From IMG/VR virus record IMGVR_UViG_3300044800_000044, positions 1 to 36,650 of that record: a DNA stretch of 36,650 nucleotides; one strand, written 5' to 3'. The DNA is from a virus. Below the pieces are notes generated by a model. That model worked only from the letters and a program-made list of their open reading frames with translations, searched no databases and had not been told where the DNA came from. Shown here piece after piece: positions 22,025-30,021 of the stretch. How positions within the stretch are numbered: position 1 is the first letter of the stretch; every line of letters begins with the position of its first letter. Position numbers and translations under genes: made by a program.

Positions 22025-22501
22025 ATGCCGATAGGATGGTTCTTCGATATGACCGAGGCGAACGATTATTTCGCGGATGAACGGCTCGAGACCGAGTGCT
22101 GGGACGGTCTCGGAAGCGGCTCCGGGATCCCCTACAAGGACAAGGTCCTCCTCCAGGCCTATAACCGCCTCTATGGCGATCCGCGATGGGAACTCCCGAC
22201 CTACGCGGAGGCGACAGCGGCCGAACTCCTGAAGTTGACGATGGCGCAAGCGGAGGAGGCCTATTATCTTTGCGTTCACCTCGAGGATGAGGACCGACGG
22301 AAGGGCCTTGAGGCGCAGGGCGTTATCAAGGCCGAGATTGTCAAGGAATGGTATGACCCGACCCGGCTCGATGACCTCCCGGTCCCGGCGATCGTCCAGG
22401 CGATTCTCTATCCCTGGCTCGTCGATTATAACGAGTTCGGGATCGTCGATCTGGGGCGGGACGAGGATGAATCAGCGAAGACAAAGGTCAACAAGTTCTA
22501 G
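22025..22501 (+). CDS. Head-tail connector/adaptor protein (158 aa)
   Basis: A helical protein of the head-to-tail connector type, forming a ring under the portal. The family-like elements are EANDYFADERLETECWDGL, KDKVLLQAYNRLYGDPRW, and EEAYYLCVHLEDEDRRKGLEAQG, with a KEWYD segment and LPVPAIVQ near the end. Its place ahead of the Mu F-like gene and tail completion genes supports the role. It starts with a TAGGAGA ribosome binding site at 22013-22019. It is separated from the portal gene by about 13 kb, which is not usual for this gene order. Confidence 0.7.
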   Translation: MPIGWFFDMTEANDYFADERLETECWDGLGSGSGIPYKDKVLLQAYNRLYGDPRWELPTYAEATAAELLKLTMAQAEEAYYLCVHLEDEDRRKGLEAQGVIKAEIVKEWYDPTRLDDLPVPAIVQAILYPWLVDYNEFGIVDLGRDEDESAKTKVNKF

Positions 22502-22506
22502 GGCGA

Positions 22507-23370
22507 ATGAATGATATACAGCGGCTTCAAGGGATCTACGGCGCGACCGGACGCGAACTTCGGCGGGTCCTGCTCGCCATCGACCCGGAGAACTACTCGG
22601 ACGCCCGGGCCGCTGATGCGCGGACGAAGGCGGGCGAGATGGTGAGAACTCTGAATGTTGCCACCGATCGGTGGACCACGGAGGCCATCGGGAAGGCCTA
22701 CGCCAAGTCGGCCCGGGTCGCGAAGACCTCGCTCCAGATCCTCGGGCGAAAGCCGAGGCGGAGGACCTGGGACGACAAGCGGCGCCGGCTCGCCGACGAT
22801 CTAATGCTTATGCTCCTCCGAGCGAACAATTCCATCCGGGGGACCGTCGATAAGTATCTCGCGTCCGTGGCCCTGACCGCGAGGACGGTCAGGACGGCCC
22901 AGGTCCGCGAGTATTTATACGCCGATTCCGAGGCAGACATCGGGCGGATAGCGGAAAACGCCGTGAGAAACGAACTCAGCCGGGGGAGTCTCTCCTCCCA
23001 GTTGCGGGACTACCTCTGGGGCCTCGTCCATGACGACGCCTTCATCGAGATCACCTGCGCCGACGGAGCGATTCGGACATATCAGATGAAAAAGTATGCC
23101 GACCTTGTGGCCCGGACGACGCTTGCCGAGTCAGCAACGGCGGCGACCATTGACCTCTGCGCAGAATATGAGAACGACCTCGTCCAATGGGACAACCCCC
23201 TGAACCCTTGTGAGGAGTGCGCGCCGCACGTCGGCCAGGTCTACTCGATCTCCGGCAACGACCCGGATTACCCGCCGCTCGAGGACGAGCCGCCGGTCCA
23301 TCCGAACTGCGAATGCGGGCTTCTGCCAACCAGCCCGGAGGCGATCGCCGTCAAGGGGGAACGCGGATGA
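22507..23370 (+). CDS. Mu F-like/minor capsid morphogenesis protein (287 aa)
   Basis: A phage minor head protein. The C-terminal third has the family pattern: LNPCEECAPHVGQVYSISG with a CxxC, then PPVHPNCECGLLPT, matching the HPxCxC zinc-like motif of Mu F/SPP1 gp7-type proteins. The N-terminal part is helical and basic (KPRRRTWDDKRRRLADD). In most phages this gene follows the portal gene; here it follows the connector gene. It starts six bases after the connector stop, behind a weak ribosome binding site, and ends in a 4-nt overlap with the next gene. Confidence 0.75.
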   Translation: MNDIQRLQGIYGATGRELRRVLLAIDPENYSDARAADARTKAGEMVRTLNVATDRWTTEAIGKAYAKSARVAKTSLQILGRKPRRRTWDDKRRRLADDLMLMLLRANNSIRGTVDKYLASVALTARTVRTAQVREYLYADSEADIGRIAENAVRNELSRGSLSSQLRDYLWGLVHDDAFIEITCADGAIRTYQMKKYADLVARTTLAESATAATIDLCAEYENDLVQWDNPLNPCEECAPHVGQVYSISGNDPDYPPLEDEPPVHPNCECGLLPTSPEAIAVKGERG

Positions 23371-23702
23371 GCATGATCAACGCCTATTGCGTCGACCGGA
23401 TGACGATCATCATGTGGAACGGGAACGACTCCTGGGGTGAGCCGGTGTCCGGGTCGATGGTTGACGTCAAGGGATACATCGTCTGGAAGACCCAACTCGT
23501 CCGAAACCTCCAGGGCGAAAACGTCATCTCCTCGGCGATGGTCTACCTTCCGCACAAAATCGAGCGGGCCGCCTACCTCGGGCGCGAACTGCTCCACGAG
23601 GACCGGATCGTTCTTGGCTCGCAGCCCTTCGACCGGGCCATCATCGACATACGAAGGCCGAAGGACTTTTCCCATCCGCATTACGAGGTTTATCTCGCAT
23701 GA
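23367..23702 (+). CDS. Head closure/head-tail adaptor-like protein (111 aa)
   Basis: A small beta-rich protein of the type that closes the head or joins it to the tail. Key features are MIIMWNGNDSWGEP near the start, KGYIVWKTQLVRNLQGE, and RPKDFSHPHYEVYLA at the end. The pattern fits head-closure proteins between connector and tail-completion genes. Start at 23367 overlaps the previous stop; the upstream ATG at 23217 is inside that gene. Its last 13 bases overlap the 3' end of the homing endonuclease gene on the other strand. Confidence 0.6.
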   Translation: MSMINAYCVDRMTIIMWNGNDSWGEPVSGSMVDVKGYIVWKTQLVRNLQGENVISSAMVYLPHKIERAAYLGRELLHEDRIVLGSQPFDRAIIDIRRPKDFSHPHYEVYLA

Positions 23703-24223
23703 AATGTTCGACCGTCGAAAATAATCTTCTCGGGGAGAACCTTGCTTCCGGCATGAAAACTTGTATGGAACCTATTAAAAACGAAGGCCATAAGGTTATC
23801 GGGTCGATCGTCATTAACAATCTTATTAATATGGTGAACGGCCGTACCGATAGGGAGAATAATCCCCATGACCTTTTCAATCGCGAGGTGCGATCTATAG
23901 ATATAATTATCGGACCGGCAGTTCGGGTGCCCCGGGCTCCAGACGAAAACATATCCGTTCCTTTTGATCTCTCCCCCCTTGAAATTGGTAGGCAGACATC
24001 CTTGGCGAGCCCGGGATATTTTGAGTTTGGTTTCGATCGATCGTTTTATACCGACATGGGCAGATCGAATCCTCTCTCGAACCTCTGGGGAATGATGTTT
24101 CCCATAGAACGGGTTTTTGATTCCGAGATGGGTCTCTCTCTGATTCGCCAGATATTCGGGGGAACGACGGGCCTCACTCATTTTTACCAGTGTCTCAAGA
24201 GAATGATGGCTTCCTTTTTTCAT
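23690..24223 (-). CDS. Free-standing HNH homing endonuclease with NUMOD-type motifs (177 aa)
   Basis: The only gene on the - strand. It encodes a DNA endonuclease with NUMOD3-like DNA-binding segments, NPFYGKHHSPEVRERI at about 37-52 with a related segment near 60-75 (SIETKLKISRARQ), and an HNH nuclease domain with TAVHHINKIVNDDRPDNL at 127-144 (His130, His131, Asn133). A ribosome binding site (AGGA) lies upstream on its own strand. It sits between the head-closure and tail-completion genes, both intact, so it is a free-standing homing gene rather than one in an intron. It is visibly richer in A and T than its neighbours, a sign of transfer. Confidence 0.85.
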   Translation of the reverse strand: MKKGSHHSLETLVKMSEARRSPEYLANQRETHLGIKNPFYGKHHSPEVRERIRSAHVGIKRSIETKLKISRARQGCLPTNFKGGEIKRNGYVFVWSPGHPNCRSDNYIYRSHLAIEKVMGIILPIGTAVHHINKIVNDDRPDNLMAFVFNRFHTSFHAGSKVLPEKIIFDGRTFHAR

Positions 24224-24272
24224 TTCACAGTTCCTATTCTCATTCTATGCGATATAGAGGTTTAAGTCAAGC

Positions 24273-24677
24273 ATGAGCATGACCGTTGACTTCTCGGATT
24301 TCGACAAGGGCTTCAGGCAGCTCGTCAACGGCTCCGTCCCGCCGGAGATCGACAAGGCGCTATTCATTGCCGGCAACCTGCTCCTTGATGACGCTGGCCA
24401 GTGGACCCCGAGGGCCCCGTTCCGTGAGGGCCACCTCTGGAGGTCACGGCGCGTTGTCCATCCAAGCGGGACGCCGTTGGGCAGCGGGGTCGCGGCCGGC
24501 TTCAACATTGCCTACGCGGCCCGCTGGCATGAACTCACGCCGGCCGAGGATGCAAGGATTCACTGGACCCTATCCGGATCCGGGCGGAAGTATCTCGAGT
24601 CGAAAATCCCTATGTTCCGGGATGATTATATTAAGGTCATCGGCGACTATCTCAGGAAGGTCCTTGGGGGGACATAA
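24273..24677 (+). CDS. HK97 gp10-like tail completion/neck protein (134 aa)
   Basis: A head-tail joining protein. The pattern resembles the gp10 family: MTVDFSDFDKGFRQL at the start, helical DKALFIAGNLLLDDA, then NIAYAARWHELTP, and a helix with DDYIKVIGDYLRKVL at the end. It follows the homing endonuclease gene and its stop overlaps the next start (TAATG). I am confident in the neck role from sequence pattern and gene order, less so in the exact family. Confidence 0.65.
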   Translation: MSMTVDFSDFDKGFRQLVNGSVPPEIDKALFIAGNLLLDDAGQWTPRAPFREGHLWRSRRVVHPSGTPLGSGVAAGFNIAYAARWHELTPAEDARIHWTLSGSGRKYLESKIPMFRDDYIKVIGDYLRKVLGGT

Positions 24678-25099
24678 TGTTTCGTGAAATCTGCACGCTC
24701 ATCGAGGCACTGACCGGGTTCGCGATCGGCGCGAAGCTCCAGGCCGGCCATTGGGCCCAGGACAAGCCCGAGCGGTGCGTCCTGATCTCCGAGACGGGCG
24801 GCGCGACGAACTTCTACTGCCCGGACATGATCGATGTCCAGATTCAGGCACTCTGCCGGGCTCCGACCTACTACGAGGCTCGTGAGGATGCCTATGCCGT
24901 ATTCGACGCACTTCACGGGACGAACAACTGGAACCTACCCCGGATCGACGGCTCCGGACCGGACTATTTGGCGATGACCGTGGAGGCGATCGCGGCGCCG
25001 GCCTATCTCGGCGAGGACGACAATAGGCGCCACCTTTTCTCAACGAATTATATATTCAGGATGGAAGAGGGCTCGTGCTTAGAGTCCGGCTCCATCTAA
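24677..25099 (+). CDS. Tail terminator/minor capsid-like protein (140 aa)
   Basis: A protein of the type that caps the tail tube and joins it to the head. Its features include a helical start (FREICTLIEALTGFAIG), CVLISETGGATNFY, and a beta end with FSTNYIFRMEEG. Order in the genome (after the gp10-like gene, before the tail tube gene) is the usual place for the terminator. It starts in a 1-nt overlap with the previous stop. Confidence 0.65.
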   Translation: MFREICTLIEALTGFAIGAKLQAGHWAQDKPERCVLISETGGATNFYCPDMIDVQIQALCRAPTYYEAREDAYAVFDALHGTNNWNLPRIDGSGPDYLAMTVEAIAAPAYLGEDDNRRHLFSTNYIFRMEEGSCLESGSI

Positions 25100-25118
25100 T
25101 TCATTAAGGAGGAGCAAT

Positions 25119-25664
25119 ATGTCTCCAGTATCACCCATGTTTGACAAGGGCCCCTGCGAACTCGTCTGGGGCTACGGAGAGTCGGGAGCCGCCTACCTGG
25201 GGAAGACCCTGGGCGCGGTAAAACTGGCGATGGCCTCGAAGGCATCGGATATCAACGAGGATCAGGCCGGCGACGCGGCGGTTGACGCTGTTCTAACCGG
25301 ATCGACCTTTGAGATCTCCGTGCCGTTGACCAGGCTGAGCGTGGCCCAACTGGCCCTCATCCTCAACACCCCGGCGAGCGGAAACATCATCCCCATCATC
25401 AACCAGATCGGATGCTCGCTCTACTCGCTGGCGAAGGTGCTGGTCATCAAGCCGCTCTGCGGGAACATCGTCTCTCAGGACCCGGCGGCCTGGATCGAGC
25501 TCTACAAGACCTATCCGGTTGCCGGCCTTGACCTGACCTTCGACAAGGAAACGCAGAGAATCTTCCCGGTCACGTTCAAAGTCTTCGTCTCCCAGGAAAG
25601 CGGCGAGGAGGGTGAATTCGGGCAGATTGGGATGGCTTCCGGTTCGACCGAGTTCGGTATCTGA
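25119..25664 (+). CDS. Major tail (tube) protein (181 aa)
   Basis: The tube subunit of a long tail. The beta-sandwich layout includes a STFEISVPLTRLS strand pair and FPVTFKVFVSQE near the end, typical of tail tube proteins. An unusually strong ribosome binding site AAGGAGGAG is present at 25106-25114, consistent with a highly made protein. It lies just ahead of the chaperone genes with the frameshift. No sheath gene is present, so the tail is probably non-contractile. Confidence 0.75.
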   Translation: MSPVSPMFDKGPCELVWGYGESGAAYLGKTLGAVKLAMASKASDINEDQAGDAAVDAVLTGSTFEISVPLTRLSVAQLALILNTPASGNIIPIINQIGCSLYSLAKVLVIKPLCGNIVSQDPAAWIELYKTYPVAGLDLTFDKETQRIFPVTFKVFVSQESGEEGEFGQIGMASGSTEFGI

Positions 25665-25685
25665 CGCGGCGCGGCAAGGTCTACC

Positions 25686-26003
25686 ATGACCGTCGTGCTG
25701 AAGTTAGATACGAAGGCAATGCTCTTCGAGCCGAACGAAGTCGAGATCGACGGCCAGCTGCTCAAGATCAAACAGATCACTCTCAGCTCGCTAGAGCGGA
25801 TTCAAAACCTCCAGGAGGGCCTGGCGGCCGGGTCCGCGAAGGCGATACGTGAGGCACTTGAGAACCTCGTCGATGGCGATGTCGCACCTCTGCTGAGCGT
25901 GCCGATCGGCAAGATCAAGGACCTCATCACGGTCCTGGTCGAAAAGTCGATCAGCGTGGGGCTTGAAGAAAAAAACGGGTCCGGGCCAGGGGCCAAGTCA
26001 TAG
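25686..26003 (+). CDS. Tail assembly chaperone, short form (gpG-like, 105 aa)
   Basis: A small chaperone that binds the tape measure protein during tail assembly. It is helical in the second half (SLERIQNLQEGLAAGS, KIKDLITVLVEKS). It is made by normal decoding; the short unstructured end (EEKNGSGPGAKS) follows the slippery heptamer A AAA AAC at 25970-25976. Placement between tail tube and tape measure genes fits gpG of lambda-like phages. Amino-acid similarity between chaperones is low, so the call rests on position plus the slippery site. Confidence 0.8.
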   Translation: MTVVLKLDTKAMLFEPNEVEIDGQLLKIKQITLSSLERIQNLQEGLAAGSAKAIREALENLVDGDVAPLLSVPIGKIKDLITVLVEKSISVGLEEKNGSGPGAKS

Positions 26004-26371
26004 CCCTGATCGCCGGGGAATTCCCTGGCCTGTTCTCGTTCCGCGAGCTCCTGGCGATGGACGTCCGGGACATAGTTTTCTGGGCGTCGACGGCGAAGCT
26101 GAAGGGTGTTGCTCGCATGACGTCGGCCTACAACGCTACCCTTCTGCCGTTCCAGAGCGCAGCGACAATTAGAATGGTGATGGATGAGTTGAGCGTTGAG
26201 GCGATGGGAGAAGAGGCCGCTGAGAAGGCGGAAACAGCGGACCTCGAAAATGCAGATCTCATCGCACGTGCGAAAGAGCGGAAGCGAGAGGCAAAGTTGA
26301 GGCGAAAGGCTGGCGGGAAGAGACCGCCGGATAACCGGAGGGCGGGCAGGAAGATCAGGAGAATACCATGA
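25686..26371 (+). CDS. Tail assembly chaperone, -1 frameshift product (gpGT-like, 228 aa)
   Basis: Slippage by one base at 25970-25976 moves the ribosome into the -1 frame, which stays open to 26371. The added part is about 131 residues: an IAGEFPGLFSFRELLAMDVRDIV segment encoded from 25976 onwards, then a helical region and a basic end (KRPPDNRRAGRKIRRIP). In lambda the same arrangement gives the gpG/gpGT ratio needed for the tape measure to fold. The second frame has no convincing start of its own; the ATG at 26057 lies inside the conserved part. The product ends in an ATGA overlap with the tape measure gene. Confidence 0.8.
25970..26030 (+). promoter_or_regulatory. Programmed -1 frameshift signal (slippery site plus stem)
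   Basis: A AAA AAC lies in the zero frame (gaA AAA AAC) at 25970-25976, a canonical -1 slippery heptamer. Seven bases downstream, GGCCAGGG (25984-25991) pairs perfectly with CCCTGGCC (26023-26030), an 8-bp stem that can extend by one G-U pair. The 31-base loop contains further short complementary words, so a more complex fold is possible. The spacer fits known stimulators. Confidence 0.85.
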
Positions 26372-29211
26372 GCGAAGTAGGCGGATTCGTAGCCGGCTCG
26401 ATCGTTGCAAAACTCCTGATGGACAAGACCGGGTGGGACAACTCCATCCGCGATATCCAGAGAAGCCAAGGCTCACTCGCTGGGATTACAAAGGGGATCG
26501 GCGAAGGGTTTATTCAGATCGGTAAGATGGCGACCATCGCCGGGATCGCCGCGGCCGGCGCCTTGGCCCTGATGGTCAAAAAGACCGCCGAGGCCGGAGA
26601 CCAGCTCTTTGAACTATCGCAAAAGACCGGTATCTCGGTGGAAATCCTCTCGAGCTATCTGCTGGCGACCGAGAAGGCGGGGTCCTCGCTCGAGGGGCTG
26701 GCGATCGGCCTCCGATTCCTCTCGCGCAACATGCTGGACGTGAGCCGCGGCGTCGCGACCGCGAGGGCGAACTTCCAGGAGCTCGGGATCGATACCGCCG
26801 GATGGGCGGACAATCTGCCGCCCGTCAACGATATGGTCCTGGCGCTGGCCGACCGGTTCGCCGGGATGGCGGACGGGGCCGAGAAGTCGGCCCTGGCGAT
26901 CAAGTTGTTCGGCCGGTCAGGGACCGAGCTGATCCCGTTCCTGAACCTCGGCTCCGAGGGGCTCAAGGAGGAGGCGGAGCTGGCCGCGAAGCTAGGCGTC
27001 GTTTTCACGACGAAGACGGCGGCCGCTGCTCACGAACTCAGCCACACCCTCATCGACCTCCACGGCGCGTTCGACGGAATAAGGAATTCAATCGCTAATG
27101 CAATCATACCGGTCGTCAACGAATTCGGCCGAGCCGCCGTTGACGCCTTGGTCTTCCTCCGTGGAAAGATCGACGAATTCGCCGCGTCTGGCCAACTCAA
27201 AGATTGGGCGGTCCAGACGGCCCAGGTATTTATCGGCGCTTTCAAACTAATGGTCCGGGCGGTCGAAGGCCTGATGCTCGTCGTCCCGATGATCAAGGCC
27301 GGGATCGGGACCGGACTCTCTTGGACGCAGGACGTGCTCGCCCCGATCTACGAGAAACTCTCAAAGTTCGGTCCAGACGAGGGCCTGAGTGGGAAGTGGA
27401 AAACATTCTTCAAGGGCCTGGCAGAGGGAGCCAGAGGCGCGTCCGAGGCGTTGAAGAAGGGGGCTGATGAGAATATCGAGAAGGCCTCGGATGTGGTTCA
27501 GGGCTTTGATGTCATCCTCGATGCCCTTGACCTCCTCAAGGCAGGGTTTGGAAAGGCGGGCGAGGAGGGGAAAAAGGCGGCGCAGAAGATCGCGACGGCA
27601 TTCGGCCCGGACCTCGCACTCAAGACGAAACTGCACATCGAGTTCAAATCCGATGTTGCCGAAAAGATCGCCGACATCACGAAGGCCCTGAAGATTTACG
27701 CGGACCAGCCAACGGAGGAGTCACTTCAGAAACTGCACGATGCGCTAATAGCACTTGAGGAGCCGCTCACTTTCCTCAAAGACGAATTCAATATCATCAC
27801 CAAGGCCGATCTCCAAAGGGAGATTGATAAGATGACCAGGGCGATGGCGGCATTTCAGGACCAGGCGGATCCGGAGACACTCCACCGGTTTGGCCTCGCC
27901 CTAGAACACGCTAAGGACGATACGGACTATCTCCGGACGGAACTCGGTCTCACCTTCACGTCGGACATTGCGAGGAAGATCGATGATATCAACCTGGCAT
28001 TGAAGAAATACTCAGAATCTGCGGGGGACGCGAAGCGCACTCTAACGCCCGAGGATTTTAGGAAACTCACGCTCGAACTCGAACGGCTCCAGAATCCGCT
28101 CGCCTTCCTCAAGGACGAACTCGGGATTACGTTCGGATACGAAATAAAGAGGAAGATCGGCGACATTACCCTCATGCTCGCGAAGTTCCAGGGCCAGATG
28201 ACGCCCGATCAAATCACGGCCCTCGAGGATGCGCTGGTGGACCTCAACCTACAGCTCGGGGTATTCGGTATCAAATGGGGGGATCTCTGGAGCGGAATGA
28301 AGAGCGGTTTCTCCACTTTGTTCGAGGACATCATCACCGGCGCGAAGAAGTTCTCCGATTTCTGGAAGGGCTTTTGGAACGCGATTAAGTCGGCGTTCGC
28401 GAAGGTCCTCGCCGAGATGGTCGCCGACTACGTCACGAAATTCATCAAGCAGATCCTCATAAAGACGGGCCTCCTCAAGGCGATCGACTCCATTGTGGCC
28501 ACGATCTTCGGCGGCGTCGTCAGCATTTTCGGGTCTGCAGGCAAGGCGGCGGGATCGGCCCTGGTCGGGGGCACCGTCGCCGGCGCAGCCGGGATCGGCG
28601 GAGCCGCCGGGGAGACGATGGGGACGGCGGCACTCGGCAGTGCGGCGGCTGGCACAGCGGCGCTCTCGGGAAACGCACTTCTCACAACAGCCGCGGCCGG
28701 GACGCCCTGGGCCCTCGTGGTTGGGTTTGTGGGTCTTTGGGTCGGCACCCTCGTCTCCATGCTCAACAAGGGAAAGAAACTCGAGCAGGCGATCTATAAC
28801 TCCTGGGACAAGTGGCACCAGGAGCAGTGGGATAAGTGGGTCGCTACCGGAGGACTCCTCACTTCACTCCCCAAGAATGTGCTGAAGGCTGGGGGGACGC
28901 CGACGCAGATGGGCCACATCGGCTCCTATCAAGCCGAAGAGCCGGTCGAATCTCTTTGGTCGATCCTCGGCCTGAAGACCACCGCCGGAACGGGGGCCTC
29001 GACTTCAATCCCGTTCTCCGCGGTCCCGATTATCGACCCCAGAAAGATAACGCCGGGGTCCGGGAATATTACGGTGAACGTCAACATCAACGGCCAGATG
29101 ATCACGGACAGGGACTACGTCCGGGGGCGTCTACTGCCGGAGATCGAGAGCGCGTTCACGTCCAACGTTTTCCGCCATAAAATCCAATTAGCCCTCGGGG
29201 TGGGGAGATAG
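26368..29211 (+). CDS. Tail tape measure protein (947 aa)
   Basis: The longest tail-core protein, which sets tail length. Hydrophobic helices lie at about 50-68 and across about 700-800 (alanine/glycine-rich), with long helical stretches between. A KTGISVEILSSYLLATEKAGSS segment at about 90-112 is typical of tape measures. Residues 421-638 contain four repeats (see separate entry). Using the usual 0.15 nm per residue, the tail would be about 140 nm long. The gene follows the frameshifted chaperone in an ATGA overlap, the standard order. Confidence 0.9.
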   Translation: MSEVGGFVAGSIVAKLLMDKTGWDNSIRDIQRSQGSLAGITKGIGEGFIQIGKMATIAGIAAAGALALMVKKTAEAGDQLFELSQKTGISVEILSSYLLATEKAGSSLEGLAIGLRFLSRNMLDVSRGVATARANFQELGIDTAGWADNLPPVNDMVLALADRFAGMADGAEKSALAIKLFGRSGTELIPFLNLGSEGLKEEAELAAKLGVVFTTKTAAAAHELSHTLIDLHGAFDGIRNSIANAIIPVVNEFGRAAVDALVFLRGKIDEFAASGQLKDWAVQTAQVFIGAFKLMVRAVEGLMLVVPMIKAGIGTGLSWTQDVLAPIYEKLSKFGPDEGLSGKWKTFFKGLAEGARGASEALKKGADENIEKASDVVQGFDVILDALDLLKAGFGKAGEEGKKAAQKIATAFGPDLALKTKLHIEFKSDVAEKIADITKALKIYADQPTEESLQKLHDALIALEEPLTFLKDEFNIITKADLQREIDKMTRAMAAFQDQADPETLHRFGLALEHAKDDTDYLRTELGLTFTSDIARKIDDINLALKKYSESAGDAKRTLTPEDFRKLTLELERLQNPLAFLKDELGITFGYEIKRKIGDITLMLAKFQGQMTPDQITALEDALVDLNLQLGVFGIKWGDLWSGMKSGFSTLFEDIITGAKKFSDFWKGFWNAIKSAFAKVLAEMVADYVTKFIKQILIKTGLLKAIDSIVATIFGGVVSIFGSAGKAAGSALVGGTVAGAAGIGGAAGETMGTAALGSAAAGTAALSGNALLTTAAAGTPWALVVGFVGLWVGTLVSMLNKGKKLEQAIYNSWDKWHQEQWDKWVATGGLLTSLPKNVLKAGGTPTQMGHIGSYQAEEPVESLWSILGLKTTAGTGASTSIPFSAVPIIDPRKITPGSGNITVNVNINGQMITDRDYVRGRLLPEIESAFTSNVFRHKIQLALGVGR
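27628..28281 (+). repeat. Four imperfect repeats inside the tape measure gene
   Basis: Residues 421-638 fall into four segments of about 50-60 residues. Each has a conserved start (SDVAEKIADITKAL, ADLQREIDKMTRAM, SDIARKIDDINLAL, YEIKRKIGDITLML) followed by a helix with LxxLxxAL and an end like LKDELG. The DNA copies differ, so the array is old. Similar repeats in tape measures reflect helical length modules. Confidence 0.75.
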
Positions 29212-29214
29212 ACG

Positions 29215-30018
29215 ATGGGATTGAAATATTCGATTACGAATCTCGTAAATCTCACGACGCTCCTTTCTGTGACCTCGGAGGACGCAATCTTCACAAAAGA
29301 ACACCTCTACAACCAGCGACCATCCTATCCATTTCGGTTCTCGGCAAAGTCGGGCAACCAGATCCTGGTGGACCTGGGCGCCCCGACGCTTGTTTCCCTG
29401 GCCGGCGTATTCAACCACAACCTCCTGTCGGGGGCGAGTCAATTCAAGATCAAGGCCGCGGCCGCTAATCCGCCGGCCGGCGGTAATTGGGATTCGCCGG
29501 ACTGGAACTCGGCACTTCCGATCACGGCGAACTTCAACGACTCGTTCTTGAGATTCTCCCATACCTACCGTTACTGGTTACTCGACATTGATGACGGCTC
29601 GAACCCCGACGACACGGAGATCGGAGAGTTCTTCCTCGGCACGCTCCAGCATTTTTCCTCGAAGGCCTATCTCCAGCCCGCAAGGACAGACGGCCCGGCC
29701 TTCTTCATGGCCCGCCAGCAGACCTATTATGGCCAGGATTGGTCGGCCTACCTGTCCGAGGCGGAGCGGTTCGTGATTTCGGTCAAGAACATTTCCGACC
29801 CCTCGGTGGTCGATGAGATTGCCGTCTGGCTCCGGGCTGTCCAACGGAACGCCGGGAAATTCATCTTCATCCCGGACGATGCCGAGCCGTTTGCCTATTA
29901 CGTGATCGTCGAGAACGTGGCCGATTATTCGACCCGGCTCGTCCACGGTGCGTCCGACCTTCGGGAATGGAGGTTCCAACTGAAGAGCCTGACGAAAGGG
30001 ATTTCCCTCCTGGGATAA
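29215..30018 (+). CDS. Distal tail/tail tip protein (267 aa)
   Basis: A beta-rich protein with IDLG-type pattern: LVDLGAPTLVSLAGVFNHN in the first third, then YRYWLLDIDDGSN and a C-terminal part with IFIPDDAEPFAYYVIVE. Such proteins sit at the end of the tail tube where baseplate parts attach. It lies directly after the tape measure and before the hub gene. I call it a distal-tail-type protein on order and pattern; the exact family is uncertain. Confidence 0.6.
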   Translation: MGLKYSITNLVNLTTLLSVTSEDAIFTKEHLYNQRPSYPFRFSAKSGNQILVDLGAPTLVSLAGVFNHNLLSGASQFKIKAAAANPPAGGNWDSPDWNSALPITANFNDSFLRFSHTYRYWLLDIDDGSNPDDTEIGEFFLGTLQHFSSKAYLQPARTDGPAFFMARQQTYYGQDWSAYLSEAERFVISVKNISDPSVVDEIAVWLRAVQRNAGKFIFIPDDAEPFAYYVIVENVADYSTRLVHGASDLREWRFQLKSLTKGISLLG

Positions 30019-30021
30019 GCG

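Noticed and set aside
23699-24265. 188-codon + strand frame opposite the homing endonuclease
   Set aside because: No ribosome binding site or family pattern; the - strand frame carries clear HNH and NUMOD-type motifs.
26057-26371. Independent gene starting at ATG 26057
   Set aside because: The ATG lies in the middle of a region that stays open back to the slippery site; a frameshift product explains it better.
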